Below, in pieces: positions 10,343-21,535 of a DNA stretch of 64,000 nucleotides; positions within the stretch are counted from its first letter, which is position 1, and every line of letters starts with the position of its first letter. Source of the stretch: Lepturacanthus savala (taxonomy: Eukaryota; Chordata; Actinopteri; Scombriformes; Trichiuridae); assembly GCA_030544235.1 (NCBI GenBank), contig CM060464.1, positions 23,427,152 to 23,491,151 of the forward strand. The letters are read 5' to 3'. The notes under the pieces were generated by a model that saw nothing but the letters and a program-made list of their open reading frames with translations, was not told the origin of the DNA and did no database searches. Position numbers and translations under genes: made by a program.

Positions 10343-11200
10343 TCCCAAGGACAGAAGAGGGTGCACGAGTGCTGCTGATCCAGGCTGTAAAAGAGGAAAA
10401 AGAGGTGGATGATCTGTATCTGCCTGCACTGGGGACCCTTGACCTGGATGTGGGTCACCTCTCTGAGGATCAGCAGACTCGGGTAAAGACTTTAATCAAT
10501 TCAGAAGTTTTCCAAGAGCACCCAGGCCGCACAGATGTTGTGGAGCATGATATTGTATTAAAACCTGATGCGACTGTGAGGCGTATGAGTTACAGAATAC
10601 CAGAGCACCTCCTGGGGTCCCTGAAGAAGGAAGTGGACCTTATGTTGTCTCTAGGGATAATTGAACCCTCAAAAAGTGAGTGGTGTAATCCTGTCGTCCT
10701 GGTCCCAAAAAAGGATGGAACGATCCGGTTCTGTATTGACTTCAGGTACCTGAACTCAATTTCCAAATTTGATTCATATCCTACTCCACGAATCGACGAC
10801 CTTATCCAGCGCCTAGGGAAGGCAAAATACCTGACCACGGTCGACCTCTGCAAAGGCTACTGGCAGGTGCTGACAGCCTTTCGGCAGAGCTGACAGCCTT
10901 TCGGACTCCCTGGGGGCTGTGCCAGTTCACAGTCTTGCCATTTGGATTGCATGGGGCCCCTGCAACCTTCCAAAGACTGATGGACCAGGTACTCTGTGGG
11001 CTCTCTGATTTTTCATGTGCATATCTTGATGATATTATTTATAGCACCACCTGGGAAGAGCACCTGGAAGAGGTTCTGGAATGCCTGAGCTCAGCAGGCC
11101 TGACGGTCAATCCAGCAAAGTGTGTCGCTAGAGAGGAGACTGAGTACTTCGGTTTCACCATTGGAGGTGGGTTAATAAAACCACAAGTTCATAAAGTCCA
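10343..11200 (+). pseudogene. pol: Reverse transcriptase, disrupted by a 16-bp repeat
   Basis: It lies downstream of integrase, the reverse of the usual gypsy order. Frame 1 encodes the N-terminal fingers (SYRIPEHLLGSLKKEVDLML, GIIEPSKSEWCNPVVLVPKK, RFCIDFRYLN, TVDLCKGYWQ with the first catalytic Asp) and stops at 10891-10893. Frame 3 resumes with LTAFRTPWGLCQFTVLPFG and the YLDD active site (11022-11033). At the break the 16-mer GCTGACAGCCTTTCGG occurs twice (10869-10884 and 10889-10904), and the residues normally found between WQV and the LTAFR block are missing. The palm and thumb sequences are otherwise well preserved. Confidence 0.88.
10869..10904 (+). repeat. 16-bp direct repeat at the RT break
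   Basis: Two identical copies of GCTGACAGCCTTTCGG are separated by CAGA. The arrangement replaces rather than simply adds RT codons and changes the frame. A template switch during reverse transcription is the likely cause. Confidence 0.85.
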
Positions 11201-11867
11201 TGCAATTGAGTCGTGCCCTCTCCCTCAAACTAGGAAGCAGCTGAGATCTTTCCTGGGAATGGCTGGCTTCTACCATCGGTTCATACCAAATTTCTCAGCC
11301 AGAGCTGCCCTGCTGACGGATCGGACCGGCTCCAGATGCCCTAACCAGGTTCAGTGGACAGCTGAGGCAGTGGAGGCTTTCAAGGACATCCAGAGATGTC
11401 TCAGTAAGGATCCTGTCCTTCACAGCCCAGATTTTGATGAACATTTTTTATTGCAAACTGATGCGTCTGAGAGGGGTGTTGGAGCTGTGCTTCTGCAGGG
11501 ATCTAAAGAGGACCACCATCCTGTGGCTTACATCAGCCGGAAGTTATTCCCCAGAGAGGTTCGCTACTCCACAGTGGAAAAGGAAGCCTTAGCAGTGAAG
11601 TGGGCCCTGGACTCCTTCAAGTATTATCTGCTGGGGAGAGAGTTCACTTTGGAGACTGACCATAAGGCACTGCAGTGGTTGGAGAGGATGAAGGATACAA
11701 ATGGACGGATTACCCGGTGGTACCTGGCCATGCAACCATACCGGTTCACAGTGCATCACATCCCTGGTAAAGATAATGTCACTGCAGACTATCTCTCCCG
11801 CTGTCCCAGCGAGGACTTCGAAGGGGGGGAGTGTGTGATGGCCACAGTTGTGGCCACACAACCATAA
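11201..11867 (+). CDS. pol: RNase H and connection domain of the Gmr1-like pol
   Basis: This is the continuation of frame 3 from 10890. The connection part shows LRSFLGMAGFYHRFIPNFS. RNase H shows LLQTDASERGVGAVLLQ (catalytic Asp), YSTVEKEALAVKWALDSFKY (Glu), ETDHKALQWL (Asp) and HHIPGKDNVTADYLSR (His/Asp). It degrades the RNA of the RNA-DNA hybrid during reverse transcription. The frame reads over the purine tract and 34 bases into the 3' LTR before TAA at 11865-11867, so the polyprotein tail is encoded by the LTR. No chromodomain or envelope follows. Confidence 0.88.
11819..11833 (+). promoter_or_regulatory. Polypurine tract
   Basis: CGAAGGGGGGGAGTG lies directly before the 3' LTR. The purine run would resist RNase H and prime plus-strand DNA synthesis. 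It also encodes the residues FEGGE of the pol tail. Confidence 0.8.
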
Positions 11868-12629
11868 AGGTCTGTAACCATCTGCACTCACACACTTGGT
11901 TATAGTTAAGTTTTGTTTATACACATTATATATTCAGTTATTAGTTTATTAGTTTTTGTTAGTTTAATATTTATTGGAACAAATCACATATTTTCTGTTT
12001 CATAACACTTTATTGTTTTGACAGTACATTAGTTTTCTATTTGAAGTGCGCACATTTAGTTAGCTTTTGTACAGTCTTTGTTTAGTATAGTTTCCTAATT
12101 TCTGTTTTCTTTGAGTTTCCGGTGCTGGTGTTGCTGTTGCTGGGAGCTGGGAAGGCCGGGTTAAAGGGATCCGCCCCACAAGCTCAGCCATTTTGTGGAA
12201 GAGTGATTGGACCAACCCAGTGCCTGCACTTCATGGGGGGGGGGATTTATTGCTTTGTTTACTCCTTTTAGACAATTAGTAATTTCATTTGGTTTGATTA
12301 AGTATAGATTCTGTTTATTCTAATAAGTTAATTGTCCTGATGTGTTTGTTAGTAAGCTAGCTGTTTGTTGTGTTTAGTGTTTGTTAACCCCTTGTTTGAA
12401 TATGGGCTGATCACCCACTATATAAGCTCCCCTTTTGTGTTCAGTTGAGAGGTCTGTTCGTTTGGTCTTCTGTTAGTTTGTTCAGTTGATGGTTTGTTAA
12501 TTTGACCTCTTTTATGGGCCCATTTTTTATTATTTTTGGAAATTTTGTTTGCATACTTTGGGTAAATAAAGACCCTTTTTTGAAAATACCACCTGTCGTC
12601 CTCATTGCCGACTGACTCGGTCCCTCACA
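11834..12629 (+). repeat. 3' LTR
   Basis: 796 bp. It is nearly identical to the 5' LTR: six substitutions were counted by eye, plus an 8-bp insertion near 11948-11960 and a 2-bp deletion near 12394. TATA is at 12419-12426 and AATAAA at 12565-12570. Confidence 0.93.
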
Positions 12630-12634
12630 GTTAT
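12630..12634. repeat. Target-site duplication GTTAT, right copy
   Basis: Identical to 6727-6731. Confidence 0.93.
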
Positions 12635-13931
12635 AGACGTGGAGTTCATAAAGGATTATTATACAATATTCAAATCTACCTTGTGTGAATGAAAAGATTT
12701 TTTAAAAAAGTCCTAAGCTGAAGTGAAAACGTGTTATTTGGTAAAATCGGTCGAGTAGAATTCTTATTCCACTAGCAGATATTTATCTTCAAGTTTTTTC
12801 TTGATTTTAGTCAACTTTTTATTTTTTTTATTTTTTTATTTTTTTGATAATGCTAGTCTTGTTTTCTACAAGTTTAAATCTACCCAAATCTCGACCTGAA
12901 AATTAGCCATACCAATGAGATAAGATAATTCTAAATAATATTAGACTAATTGCACCACTGCAAGATATGTTCACATTTCACAGGTAGGACAGGATCTACC
13001 ATCTTCCTAACACATGTCTCGATTTAACTTGCTGATTTGTTTGCTTGTCTGGGTCATTACATGTCACACATTGGTTTGGTTGTCAATTGATACGGTTTAC
13101 TTTAATAAATCATTTAAAAGGAAATTTTTTTTGTTCTGTTTCAATATTGTGGTGAAAGCTGGTTTAAATTAGTTCAGAGCTCGGATTCGATAATTCATTG
13201 TCCACTCCATAAATACCAATGATAGTCACCAATTGACATTTCATGGGACTTTCTAGGCTGTCTAGTCATTGATCCCTGGTTATGAGAATTGCCCTATTAT
13301 TATTTTTAATTATTTTAATTTGATAAATTAATAATTACTTTAGAAACTTATTTTCATTAATAACCAAATTTGCTACAATTAAAGCCAGACACTCTGGCCT
13401 CTCCTTTCTTGCCCGGCTGTTATTGTGGTACCAGTCCTGATTTCAGGAGGGTCCAAACAGCTAGCTGGCCTCTCCGTCAACAAACTTAGCTTGCAATCTA
13501 CCAGCCCAATATATTGTGAGCTTCCAGGAAACTGCCATCAGCTTACAGGATGGCTGCCAAAGCAGCTACAGATATGAGGAACAAGACATACAGGAGTTTC
13601 TGCTCACTGTTAAACTGTCAGAAAAAGTCATTGGTGAATCATGAGTCCATGAGGCTTCAAACGCTGCTCCGCTCTGACCATGAAGCTCCAGAGCTCAAAC
13701 AATTAGCACATGAGTTGCCCCCAGGAGAAATCCTCAGCTGTCTGCTACAGCAAATTAACTGGGTTGCATACAAAGGCAACTAAGGGAGATGATCCTCGGG
13801 AGAAGACCTTTTAAGCTCCCAGGTCCCACCTCTAACAGCAATCTAAACAAATTAGCAAATTCAAAATGTGGTCAAATAAAATGGAAATCTTACTTTTGTG
13901 TGAAGTAAATTAATATTCAACAATTCAACAA
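12635..13931. other. Non-coding DNA with one unrecognised non-simple block
   Basis: AT-rich up to 13380. The block 13385-13795 is less AT-rich and contains a 77-codon frame at 13550-13783 (MAAKAATDMRNK...) rich in Gln/Leu/Ser. I do not recognise it. It may be a piece of a mobile element. Confidence 0.4.
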
Positions 13932-13962
13932 TACACACACACACATAATATTTATTAATCTG

Positions 13963-14059
<97 letters not shown>
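13932..14059. repeat. Compound microsatellite (CA)n, (TA)n(GA)n
   Basis: A short (CA) run lies near 13932-13945. (TA)23 spans 13964-14009 and passes directly into (GA)25 at 14010-14059. The same TA-to-GA order recurs at 59414-59502. Confidence 0.9.
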
Positions 14060-14061
<2 letters not shown>

Positions 14062-14728
14062 TTTATATGTATCACATATTCATAATTTCTGGTATTTTTC
14101 ATAAAAAGAACATTTGTCCCTTGTGTCATGTCCATCACACTCCACAAAATTACATCTTAACATTAGCTGGTTGAGAGTTAGTTCAATACTCTGAGATGAA
14201 ATTAAATTGTGATGGAAATGGCAAACAACTGTATTTTAAGTGCATTTCATTTTGCTTATTACAGTGAAAATGTTCTACTAAATTAAATATTACACTTTAT
14301 CAGGTAACTTATATTGTAATGTAATGAATTAATAAAATGCCACCACACCATGCCATGTCTTTATACATTAATTTAATATAGTCTTTCAATGTTACAATTT
14401 TGGTCCATTGCTATAATTTATGTTTTACATTATAATTTTGGTTTATATAAGGTATGATTTTGGGTTTAGGTCATAATTTTGGTTTAACTGTTATAATTTG
14501 CAATTTGTGTGTGTTCGTGTAATTTGTGTGTGCAGCAGTTACTTTTGTTTAACTTGAGTTTAGTTATTTTCAGTTAAGTTGAGTTAACTGTTTTGATGTT
14601 AACTTGTAAATATTTTGTTTTGGAATGCACATTTTTGTTGGCACTTGTAAAAATAAATCACTTTTCTTTTGGTAGGAAAATCTGAATCTGCCTCCTAAAT
14701 CTGTTCGCTCCAGCCAGGTCTACTACCT
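14060..14728. other. Non-coding DNA with degenerate ATAATTTTGGTTTA units
   Basis: Between about 14394 and 14505 the phrase ATAATTTTGGTTTA or close variants recurs four to five times with irregular spacing. No gene was seen. Confidence 0.5.
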
Positions 14729-15528
14729 GGTTGACGCACCCCCTATTTCCCACACCTTCCAAAAAACACAATTAAATGTCTTAAGGCAGCATGTTTAATT
14801 CTGCTGAACCAGAACACATCATCTAATGATCACATTAACAAAAGAGCATCTGAATTAAATTGAAATGTAACTAAGTTTTAAAATAATACAACAGTAAAAT
14901 GTATAGCAGGAGATGACAGGCTTAGCAGCTACACACTAACCACAACACTAGTCTGATGATACAGGACAGGATATTATGGGGTATTATGTTATAGCTGCTG
15001 TTTGGTTGATGTTTTTGAATGAATGATCATTCATCATCTTGTTTAAAGGATGTGACACTGAGGGGCTTTCACACTGTCCTCATTTGGTCACTTTAAACAG
15101 TTTTTTTCCTTGGATAGTTCCACTTTGTTTGTTTGTTTTGTGGTCTGGTTCCATACAATGTGAATGCTCACTGGATCAAACACAGGACCAAATGTACATT
15201 TTGTATTTATATTTCAGAACCAGCATTTATACAGAGGGAGGGATGGTTCTGATCCGCTGGTGTTTACTTTCTCTCTGACCATCTCTGCCTCAGCTGACTT
15301 TATATTACTTATATAAAGTACTTTATATAAACAACTCAACATCTCACCAGCGTGGAGTCTCTGCTTCAACCACATGACTCCAGTGACTGGACTCAACTGC
15401 CGTGTGTTGCCTGATGCAGGAACAACGACACACCAAAAAAAAAAAAAAAGTGGTAAAACAGAGACAAGTCATATAACGGAATGTTGAATATCCATTTAAT
15501 GACAAATGTTTATTTCGATGTCTCACAG
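14729..15528 (+). mobile_element. DNA-transposon-like repeat, copy 1 (inverted relative to copy 2)
   Basis: From GGTTGACGCACCCCCTATTTCC onward this block matches, in inverted orientation, the interior of the hAT element at 23575-24573 (matching part about 23700-24520). Shared landmarks include the 'gcaggagatgacaggcttag' phrase, the sequence around GGTTCTGATCCGCTGGTG and the end 'catttaatgacaaat'. A diverged third copy of the right half lies at about 37285-38140. The terminal hAT repeats seen on copy 2 are not found here, so this copy lacks its ends or the shared core is an independent element. No coding capacity. Confidence 0.6.
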
Positions 15529-16724
15529 CGAAGAGATGAAAGGCCTAAAGAGAAAGGATTACATCAGATCTAGCTAAATACCTGGAGTTCCTCAGAAAAG
15601 ACAGAGCGAGATACCTGGAACAAAAGAACAAAATGTTATTAAAACTGTGTCAGAACTATCAAAGAGAGAGCAAAAGATGACACAGGAGACAATGGTGAAC
15701 TTGTCAAAGAAATGGATATAGATATCTGAAGAGTAGCTACCGTAGAGAGTCTAGTGCCATTGCCACTGTCACTAGAAGACACCCAGTTGACCCAGTCTCA
15801 CTGGGCAACTCACTGAAACACCTCACCTGACTGCACTCAAAAACCATAGAGGAAGAGGGACAAACAAAAAAAAAGTCAAAAGGATGAGGGCAAAGGTCAA
15901 CCAAGATTTAGAAGCAACTAATGGTGGACGATGCCCTAAGAAAGGTGGAGAAATACAAGAAAAGATGTACCCGACTTCAGATGAAGGGAGGGTTCAGCAT
16001 TGGAAAACAGAAGAGGGTAAGTATGAACCACTAAACTTGAGACCCATTAATGCAACGTGATGAAATCAGCAAGGAAAAGTAGAAATATAACAAGACTTCT
16101 GGAGTGTAGGATAATAGGAAAGAAGGAGGCAATTACAACAGAACAAGAAAAGGTAAAAACGCTTCCTTCTTGAATCAATGACAAATACAGTGACCTTTCT
16201 GGATCGTTAAACCAACAATCAATGACAGACATGTGCCTCTGTAAAACACGTGGAAATCTCCAGTTTATGGCAGACACAATCTTTTATCACAGTGATACAG
16301 AATACCAAACTCAGTGACCTGAATGAAGAGTGTGCGCACAGAGAGTTCCCAGACTGTAATTGTAAGAACAATTCTCTTATCCAATTTAGCATAATAATAC
16401 AGTCATCAGACATAAAACGACTGCTGATGTAAATCACTTCCCTGAACTCTAGCCTAACCGAATAATTGACTACCGATTTTCCTATAATGAGAGGTTGAAA
16501 AACAACAAACTCCACATCCTCTTAAGACACGTCATAGTTCTACATGAAAACCAAAACTTGAGATTCAAAGTGTTTGTCATCTACACATAACAGGTTCCTT
16601 GTACAATGAAATTGTGATTTTGCTTCCCATGATGAATGCCTGTATATAATACAATAAGTAGTCTAAATATAATGGAAATACAAAAAAAAAAAAAAAAAAA
16701 AAAGTAATGAACTACAACATGAAC
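15529..16724. other. Unrecognised, moderately complex DNA
   Basis: Not simple-sequence, AG-rich on the plus strand. Translation in one plus frame gives scattered charged stretches with many stops. It looks like decayed coding DNA, possibly of a mobile element, but no motif supports a family. An A run lies at 16682-16703. Confidence 0.35.
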
Positions 16725-17090
16725 TGTGTCAGGCCCAGAACAAACAGATGACTCTGATGCAGAAAAAGTCATGTTCAGGGATTTTTATTTTCCCGAGCTG
16801 AAACTAATGATCGCTATAAAAATTACAAAGAAAAATCCTATTCTCCAAACTAAATACTAGGTCTAACTAAGGATCCTAACTACTCTGACTCTATCGGTGA
16901 TGACAACTAAATTTGAAAGAAAAACACTTCAAACACTCTTACTTTCTGCGACTAAACTACTCTATCTAAGCTAGAAAAAAAACAATAATCCCGAAGGATG
17001 AAAAAATTACCAGGAAATAATAAACCAAACCAAAAACAATCCCACAGGATGAAAAAAGGCTACAAAACACTGACTTATATTGAAGAATGT
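16725..17090 (-). mobile_element. Possible LTR fragment on the minus strand
   Basis: Read on the minus strand the block ends ...CTGACACA, about 60 bp after an AATAAA (plus-strand TTTATT at 16784-16789). This is the arrangement of R-U5 in an LTR. The other boundary and any target duplication could not be defined. It shows no similarity to the LTR at 6.7 kb. Confidence 0.35.
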
Positions 17091-18950
17091 AGTGAAACAG
17101 TTGAAAGCATTTTTTATTTTTTTAAATTCAACATTCATTCAACAATGGAACAATATTATCTTTAAAATCCTGAAACTAAGTACATTTATAGATTTTGGGA
17201 CATCCGTGTGTGACAGTGAATTAAACATATTTGAAAACATTATTATTATTATTATTATTATTATCGTGTTTTAACACACCTTTTGTTACGCTGTGATGAA
17301 AATGAGGATTTTTGTCTTACCTTGGAAACAAGTCCAGAAAAATCTAAAAGAGAGAGAAAGCATGTTCTCAAAATGTTAGAATAAAAAGAAATTATATAAT
17401 GCTTAAAAAACGTCTGCACAATGACTACCAGAATGTGTTTCTACAAATTATGGATAAACGCTCAATATATCTTTCTAAAATGTTAAATGCCAAAATGTTG
17501 CTGCATTAGGGTGTTAAGATGCATAAACATTGTGAAAAAATGTGTCAACCCTATTCATGTTTTGTGTGGATATAATGTTGGCATGCATTCTGCTGCTGTG
17601 TATCCCATACAATGCAGTCCTCAAGGACAGCATAAACAAATGTGCAGAATACATTTTCTTGACGAGACTCCACAGAGAACAGACACTCAGAGTCACACTT
17701 TTTTTTCTATTCAAACAAACTTTCTCTGGTATTTTCAAACCCAGCATAACCACAAACAACTTCAAACAGCCTTGGTAGTGTACACAAGAAGAAAAATGTC
17801 AAAATTCCAGTTTTTCTGTGTGTTCGCGCGTGTGTGTGTTTGTGTCGCGGTGGCTCCCGCTGACCCCTCTTAATGTCTGCATTCACTTTTCAATGATTTA
17901 TGTGTCTCATAATGGCCTCTATTGTCGCTTCTCAAATCAGAATGGATTTTTACATTGTCTGGCTTTGCCTTCGGTTTTTGCTGATTTGAAATGTCACGAG
18001 AAGCTGAAGATGTGCAACTTGAAAAGAAAAAGAAATAAAAAAAACAATAAAACCTTTAAAAGCCTAAATTATTAAACAGCAGTCTGAATATAAATCTAAA
18101 GACGTGTTCTTTGGGGAAAAAAAAAAAAAGCAAAAAACAAGGTTCGCTGTCAGACGCCCAAGCAGCCTTTGTTACTCTCTGTGTGACTTCAGTCCCCCTG
18201 AGGGAAGCTGTAAAGAAGGCTTGTTGTTTTGCGGCAAGCTGCTCAGAAACACACATACACACACACACGCACATGAGTTATAGAAAAGGTTAGCTGTGAC
18301 ACATTGCTTGGCATTTTCAAGGCTGTAAACCCCCATCAAGCCACCACAGCCATTTGTGACCAACATACCTGCTTGCCTACTGCCCTGCACGCAACAGCTG
18401 AAGGCTACCTGAGGTGTCGCGGCCACTGTAACTCCAGCCAGGAGAAAATAAAATAAAAATAAAAAAAAAAAGTGCTATGTGGTAGGATGAGTGAACACAA
18501 AGTAGCATATTTGATGTCCCTCCAATGAAAGCCGGACTTGGCAACTTCATGTTCGCCATCAGCTATGAACGGCAGCGAAAGATAACCGTTTGAAAATGTC
18601 GAGCTTCAATACTCTAAAATCTCATTAGGCGACATCAGGAAGCTGCAGATTGCACGCACATGTGAACCAAACCAGACACTCTGTCATCTTATGAGGGAAG
18701 CCAAAGGCTAGAGAGAGGAAGCGGATCTGACACTGGTGAAGCCACCTTCTTGTCAACAGAACACTCGCCCGCCGCTGATTAGAAGAGCTTTCAATCTGAG
18801 CTTAAAATAGCTTTAGTCTTACTTTCATGCTTCTGGTCATTCTACCCGACTGCAGTTAATTGAAGGGATCTGGGGACATGAAAGCACTGCTGCAATCAGA
18901 CATGATCGACTATGTGTTGATCAGTTATTTTATATTTTGTCTTAAATATT
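17091..18950. other. Non-coding DNA
   Basis: It contains a (TTA)n run at about 17239-17264, short TG repeats near 17815-17845 and A runs. Frames such as 17487-17873 are without domain similarity. Confidence 0.45.
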
Positions 18951-18955
18951 GTATC

Positions 18956-19258
18956 GGGCCTGGGCAATAAAACAATATCAACATATCGTCAATATTCACA
19001 TCATCAATAGATAGTTTCACTCAAGGTTTGCATAAAGACACAAACATGCTGTTCCCTCCTTGGCTCATAAACATCATATTTCCCTTGATAATGGAGTCAT
19101 TCATCAAATCCAACAGCCAGTTATTTAACAGAGACACCAGTTCAATTTTAATATAAAGTGGATACATTCAGCCTTTTTTCTTCAGGTTGTTATTAAAATG
19201 GATAAATAAAAATATGAAATATTGTATATCAATTAATGTTTTCGCAATATCACCTGTC
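18956..19258. mobile_element. MITE-like repeat with poor inverted ends
   Basis: The left end CCTGGGCAATAAAACAATAT and the right end (reverse complement CAGGTGATATTGCGAAAACA) are similar to each other. The interior repeats variants of 'atatcaatatatcg'. It resembles hAT-type MITEs abundant in fish. No target duplication was verified. Confidence 0.4.
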
Positions 19259-19375
19259 CTCACAGGTATGTATTAACAGTAGGTCATTAAGCTTAAAATA
19301 CCCCCCATATGTCATCATCAAAATGTAATATCACCAAGACCAATATTGTTCCATTTTAGATCATATGTCCAAATT

Positions 19376-19424
19376 ATGTTGGACATATAATCCAACATAC
19401 CGTCTAGGACGGTACCTAGACGGT
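19376..19424. repeat. Two abutting hairpins
   Basis: The first is ATGTTGGA/TCCAACAT (19376-19383 and 19391-19398). Directly after it is ACCGTCTAGG/CCTAGACGGT (19399-19408 and 19415-19424) with loop ACGGTA. Both stems are perfect. Confidence 0.75.
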
Positions 19425-20041
19425 GTCAAAAGTCACGTCATATGTTGTATGATGTATACAAGGAGAGGTTCAGGGTTATTGAAGTTATTGAAGTTTTAAT
19501 CTTACTTTGTTGGTTTTACATTTTCTGAGTATGTGTCCTATAAACAAAATGACATGCATTTATTTCTGTTGCAGAAACTTGTTTTTAGTCCAGAGCTACA
19601 TAGATACACCTGAACCTGAACTTGTGAAATGAACATGACTTCCTTTAAAAAAAAAAAAAAAACAGCATCGGAAATTAAAAAGAAAACATGCAAAATAAAA
19701 AGCTCATACAGAGTTCAGTAAATGCTGTGGTGTAAATAATATGCTGTAACAGACAACAGTATGAGACAGAGGATAATACAAAAAGACCAATCTCAGTGAC
19801 TAAACAAACTTGTTTGTTGAGAGCTCACACTCAGATACAAGCAAAATCTCTCAACCAGCTCTAGGCATGGGTGTGATTTTTATAAACTTCTGACACTATT
19901 TGTGTGCATTCTGTTTTCTGTTTTGATCAAAACCAAATTTCAACCCTTTATTCTAGTTGATCTTTTCCACTAGATGCCCAATTTTCATGAGATTCTAACT
20001 TCCTAACATTAATTATTATTGTAAAATAATAGCACATCAGT

Positions 20042-20081
<40 letters not shown>

Positions 20082-21115
20082 AAACACCAGATAGAACGGG
20101 TGCACACTTTGACCTGGCATCTGGCCACTGTGTCAGTGGAAGATAAGATGCAGAGACGATATTCCTTATGTAAAAAGGCCTTTCAGTTTCAGCCCCTTTG
20201 ACATAAAATGTGCCCCAGAAGGAACTGAAATTACAAGGCTGGTCTTGTAACTTTTTAAAAGAAACTTTTTAAAACAGAAGATCCAAAAATGACATCAGGA
20301 TCCATCATCTCAGGATCATCCATCACAGTCTATGGAACAGTTGAAATATTTCCTTCAGGGCTGAAGTAGGTGACCGACATTTCCAGCTCCTGATCCACCA
20401 GCTATTGGTGAACATTAGAGATAAACTGCAAACCGAGTGGTGATAAATTATACTATAGATACTAATCTCATCTAATCTGTATTTATTTTAAAAAAAAATA
20501 CTTCTGCCTTCATCAAGTTAAATAAACTCTAATCGAATCATTCACATTTCATTGCTCCATTTTTTTCAGTTTCATTCCTCATATTATTCTCTTCTGATCA
20601 TTGTGATTCATTGTCTGTCATCGCTAAGGGCCACTTCACCACCATGACAAATCGGATTCCATCAGGACTATTTTCTGTGTAGAATGTAATTCCAACAAAT
20701 GTGATTAATATAATGTGTGTGTAATTGTACATTGTGAATTATCCAGAGCAACAAGGTAATTTTTTCTCTTTGTCTCGGTGAACCATGCTCTGGGAAAAAT
20801 TATTTTACATAACCAGATTTTGTACATAAATTAGGCTTTGTAAGCATTTGGTCTCCAAGAAAGACAGTTAGAAAGTTAGATTGTGTTTCTATACATTTGT
20901 AATGCATTTATCCATTACACTTATAAATATATTAATTTATATGTAATTCAAATCTGAAATCTGATACACCTCTCTATCTGCGCAATATAAAAACAATAAC
21001 CTACTACAAGACTTATATCAGGATAATACACACACTGGCTGATTCGGGGCACTCTTGCACAGCGGTGATAACTATTGACACTATAGGTGGAAGCAGACTT
21101 TAATGAAAATGTTGT
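19425..21115. other. Non-coding DNA with a (GT)n microsatellite
   Basis: (GT)17 spans about 20046-20079. No gene or other element was recognised. Confidence 0.5.
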
Positions 21116-21117
21116 TT

Positions 21118-21535
21118 GTTAAAGGGATAGTTCAGTATTTTGGACATCTAGCCCCATTTCCTACATTCCTCGCATGTTTCTGTAGCATGGAGACCATAAT
21201 GTCACAATTTGTAGTGATTTGGATTTTCAGTGAAATGGACACAGGGTAGACTTAGTAGCTCTTTGTCAAATGGGAAATGCAACAGGAAGCTCTTGGTATA
21301 ATGTTATCTGTTGTACTTCTTGTCAATATCTTGTCCTGCACTTTCTAAGATGACTTAAATATTGAAACCAGAGCTAGATTTGTTCCAGAACTGTTTTCCA
21401 AGTCCACAGTATGTTTCTAGTAAACCTGTCAAAAATAGGAGCACATCGTTCATTTTCAGGATTCAGATCTGCCCAGTGCACTTCCATTATATTGAAAATC
21501 AGGTTGAAGGGAAATCAATACAAAGCAAACACCGG
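21118..21535. mobile_element. TTAA-flanked MITE, family B, copy 1 (right end lost)
   Basis: It begins TTAAAGGGATAGTTCAGTAT and shares its interior with the complete copy at 35048-35381 (for example 'gaccataat' and 'ccattatattgaaaatc'). The right inverted end is missing. No coding capacity. Confidence 0.65.

Larger units (their letters stand above)
6732..12629 (+). mobile_element. Ty3/gypsy LTR retrotransposon, Gmr1-like (IN before RT)
   Basis: A complete insertion of 5,898 bp in the order LTR, primer-binding site, Gag with SCAN-like capsid and zinc knuckle, protease, integrase, reverse transcriptase, RNase H, purine tract, LTR. There is no envelope gene. Integrase upstream of reverse transcriptase is the diagnostic order of the Gmr1-like group of deuterostome Ty3/gypsy elements; ordinary gypsy elements have RT-RH-IN. 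The LTRs differ at about six positions plus two indels by eye, which marks a recent insertion. Gag-protease is open over 635 codons. The pol part needs at least two frame changes and lacks the integrase zinc domain, so this copy is probably not autonomous. Confidence 0.93.

Noticed and set aside
7333..12000. Minus-strand open frames across the retrotransposon
   Set aside because: They are antisense shadows of the Gag and Pol frames.
11834..12629. Envelope gene after RNase H, which would make the element retrovirus-like
   Set aside because: The 3' LTR follows the end of pol directly; there is no room for an additional gene.
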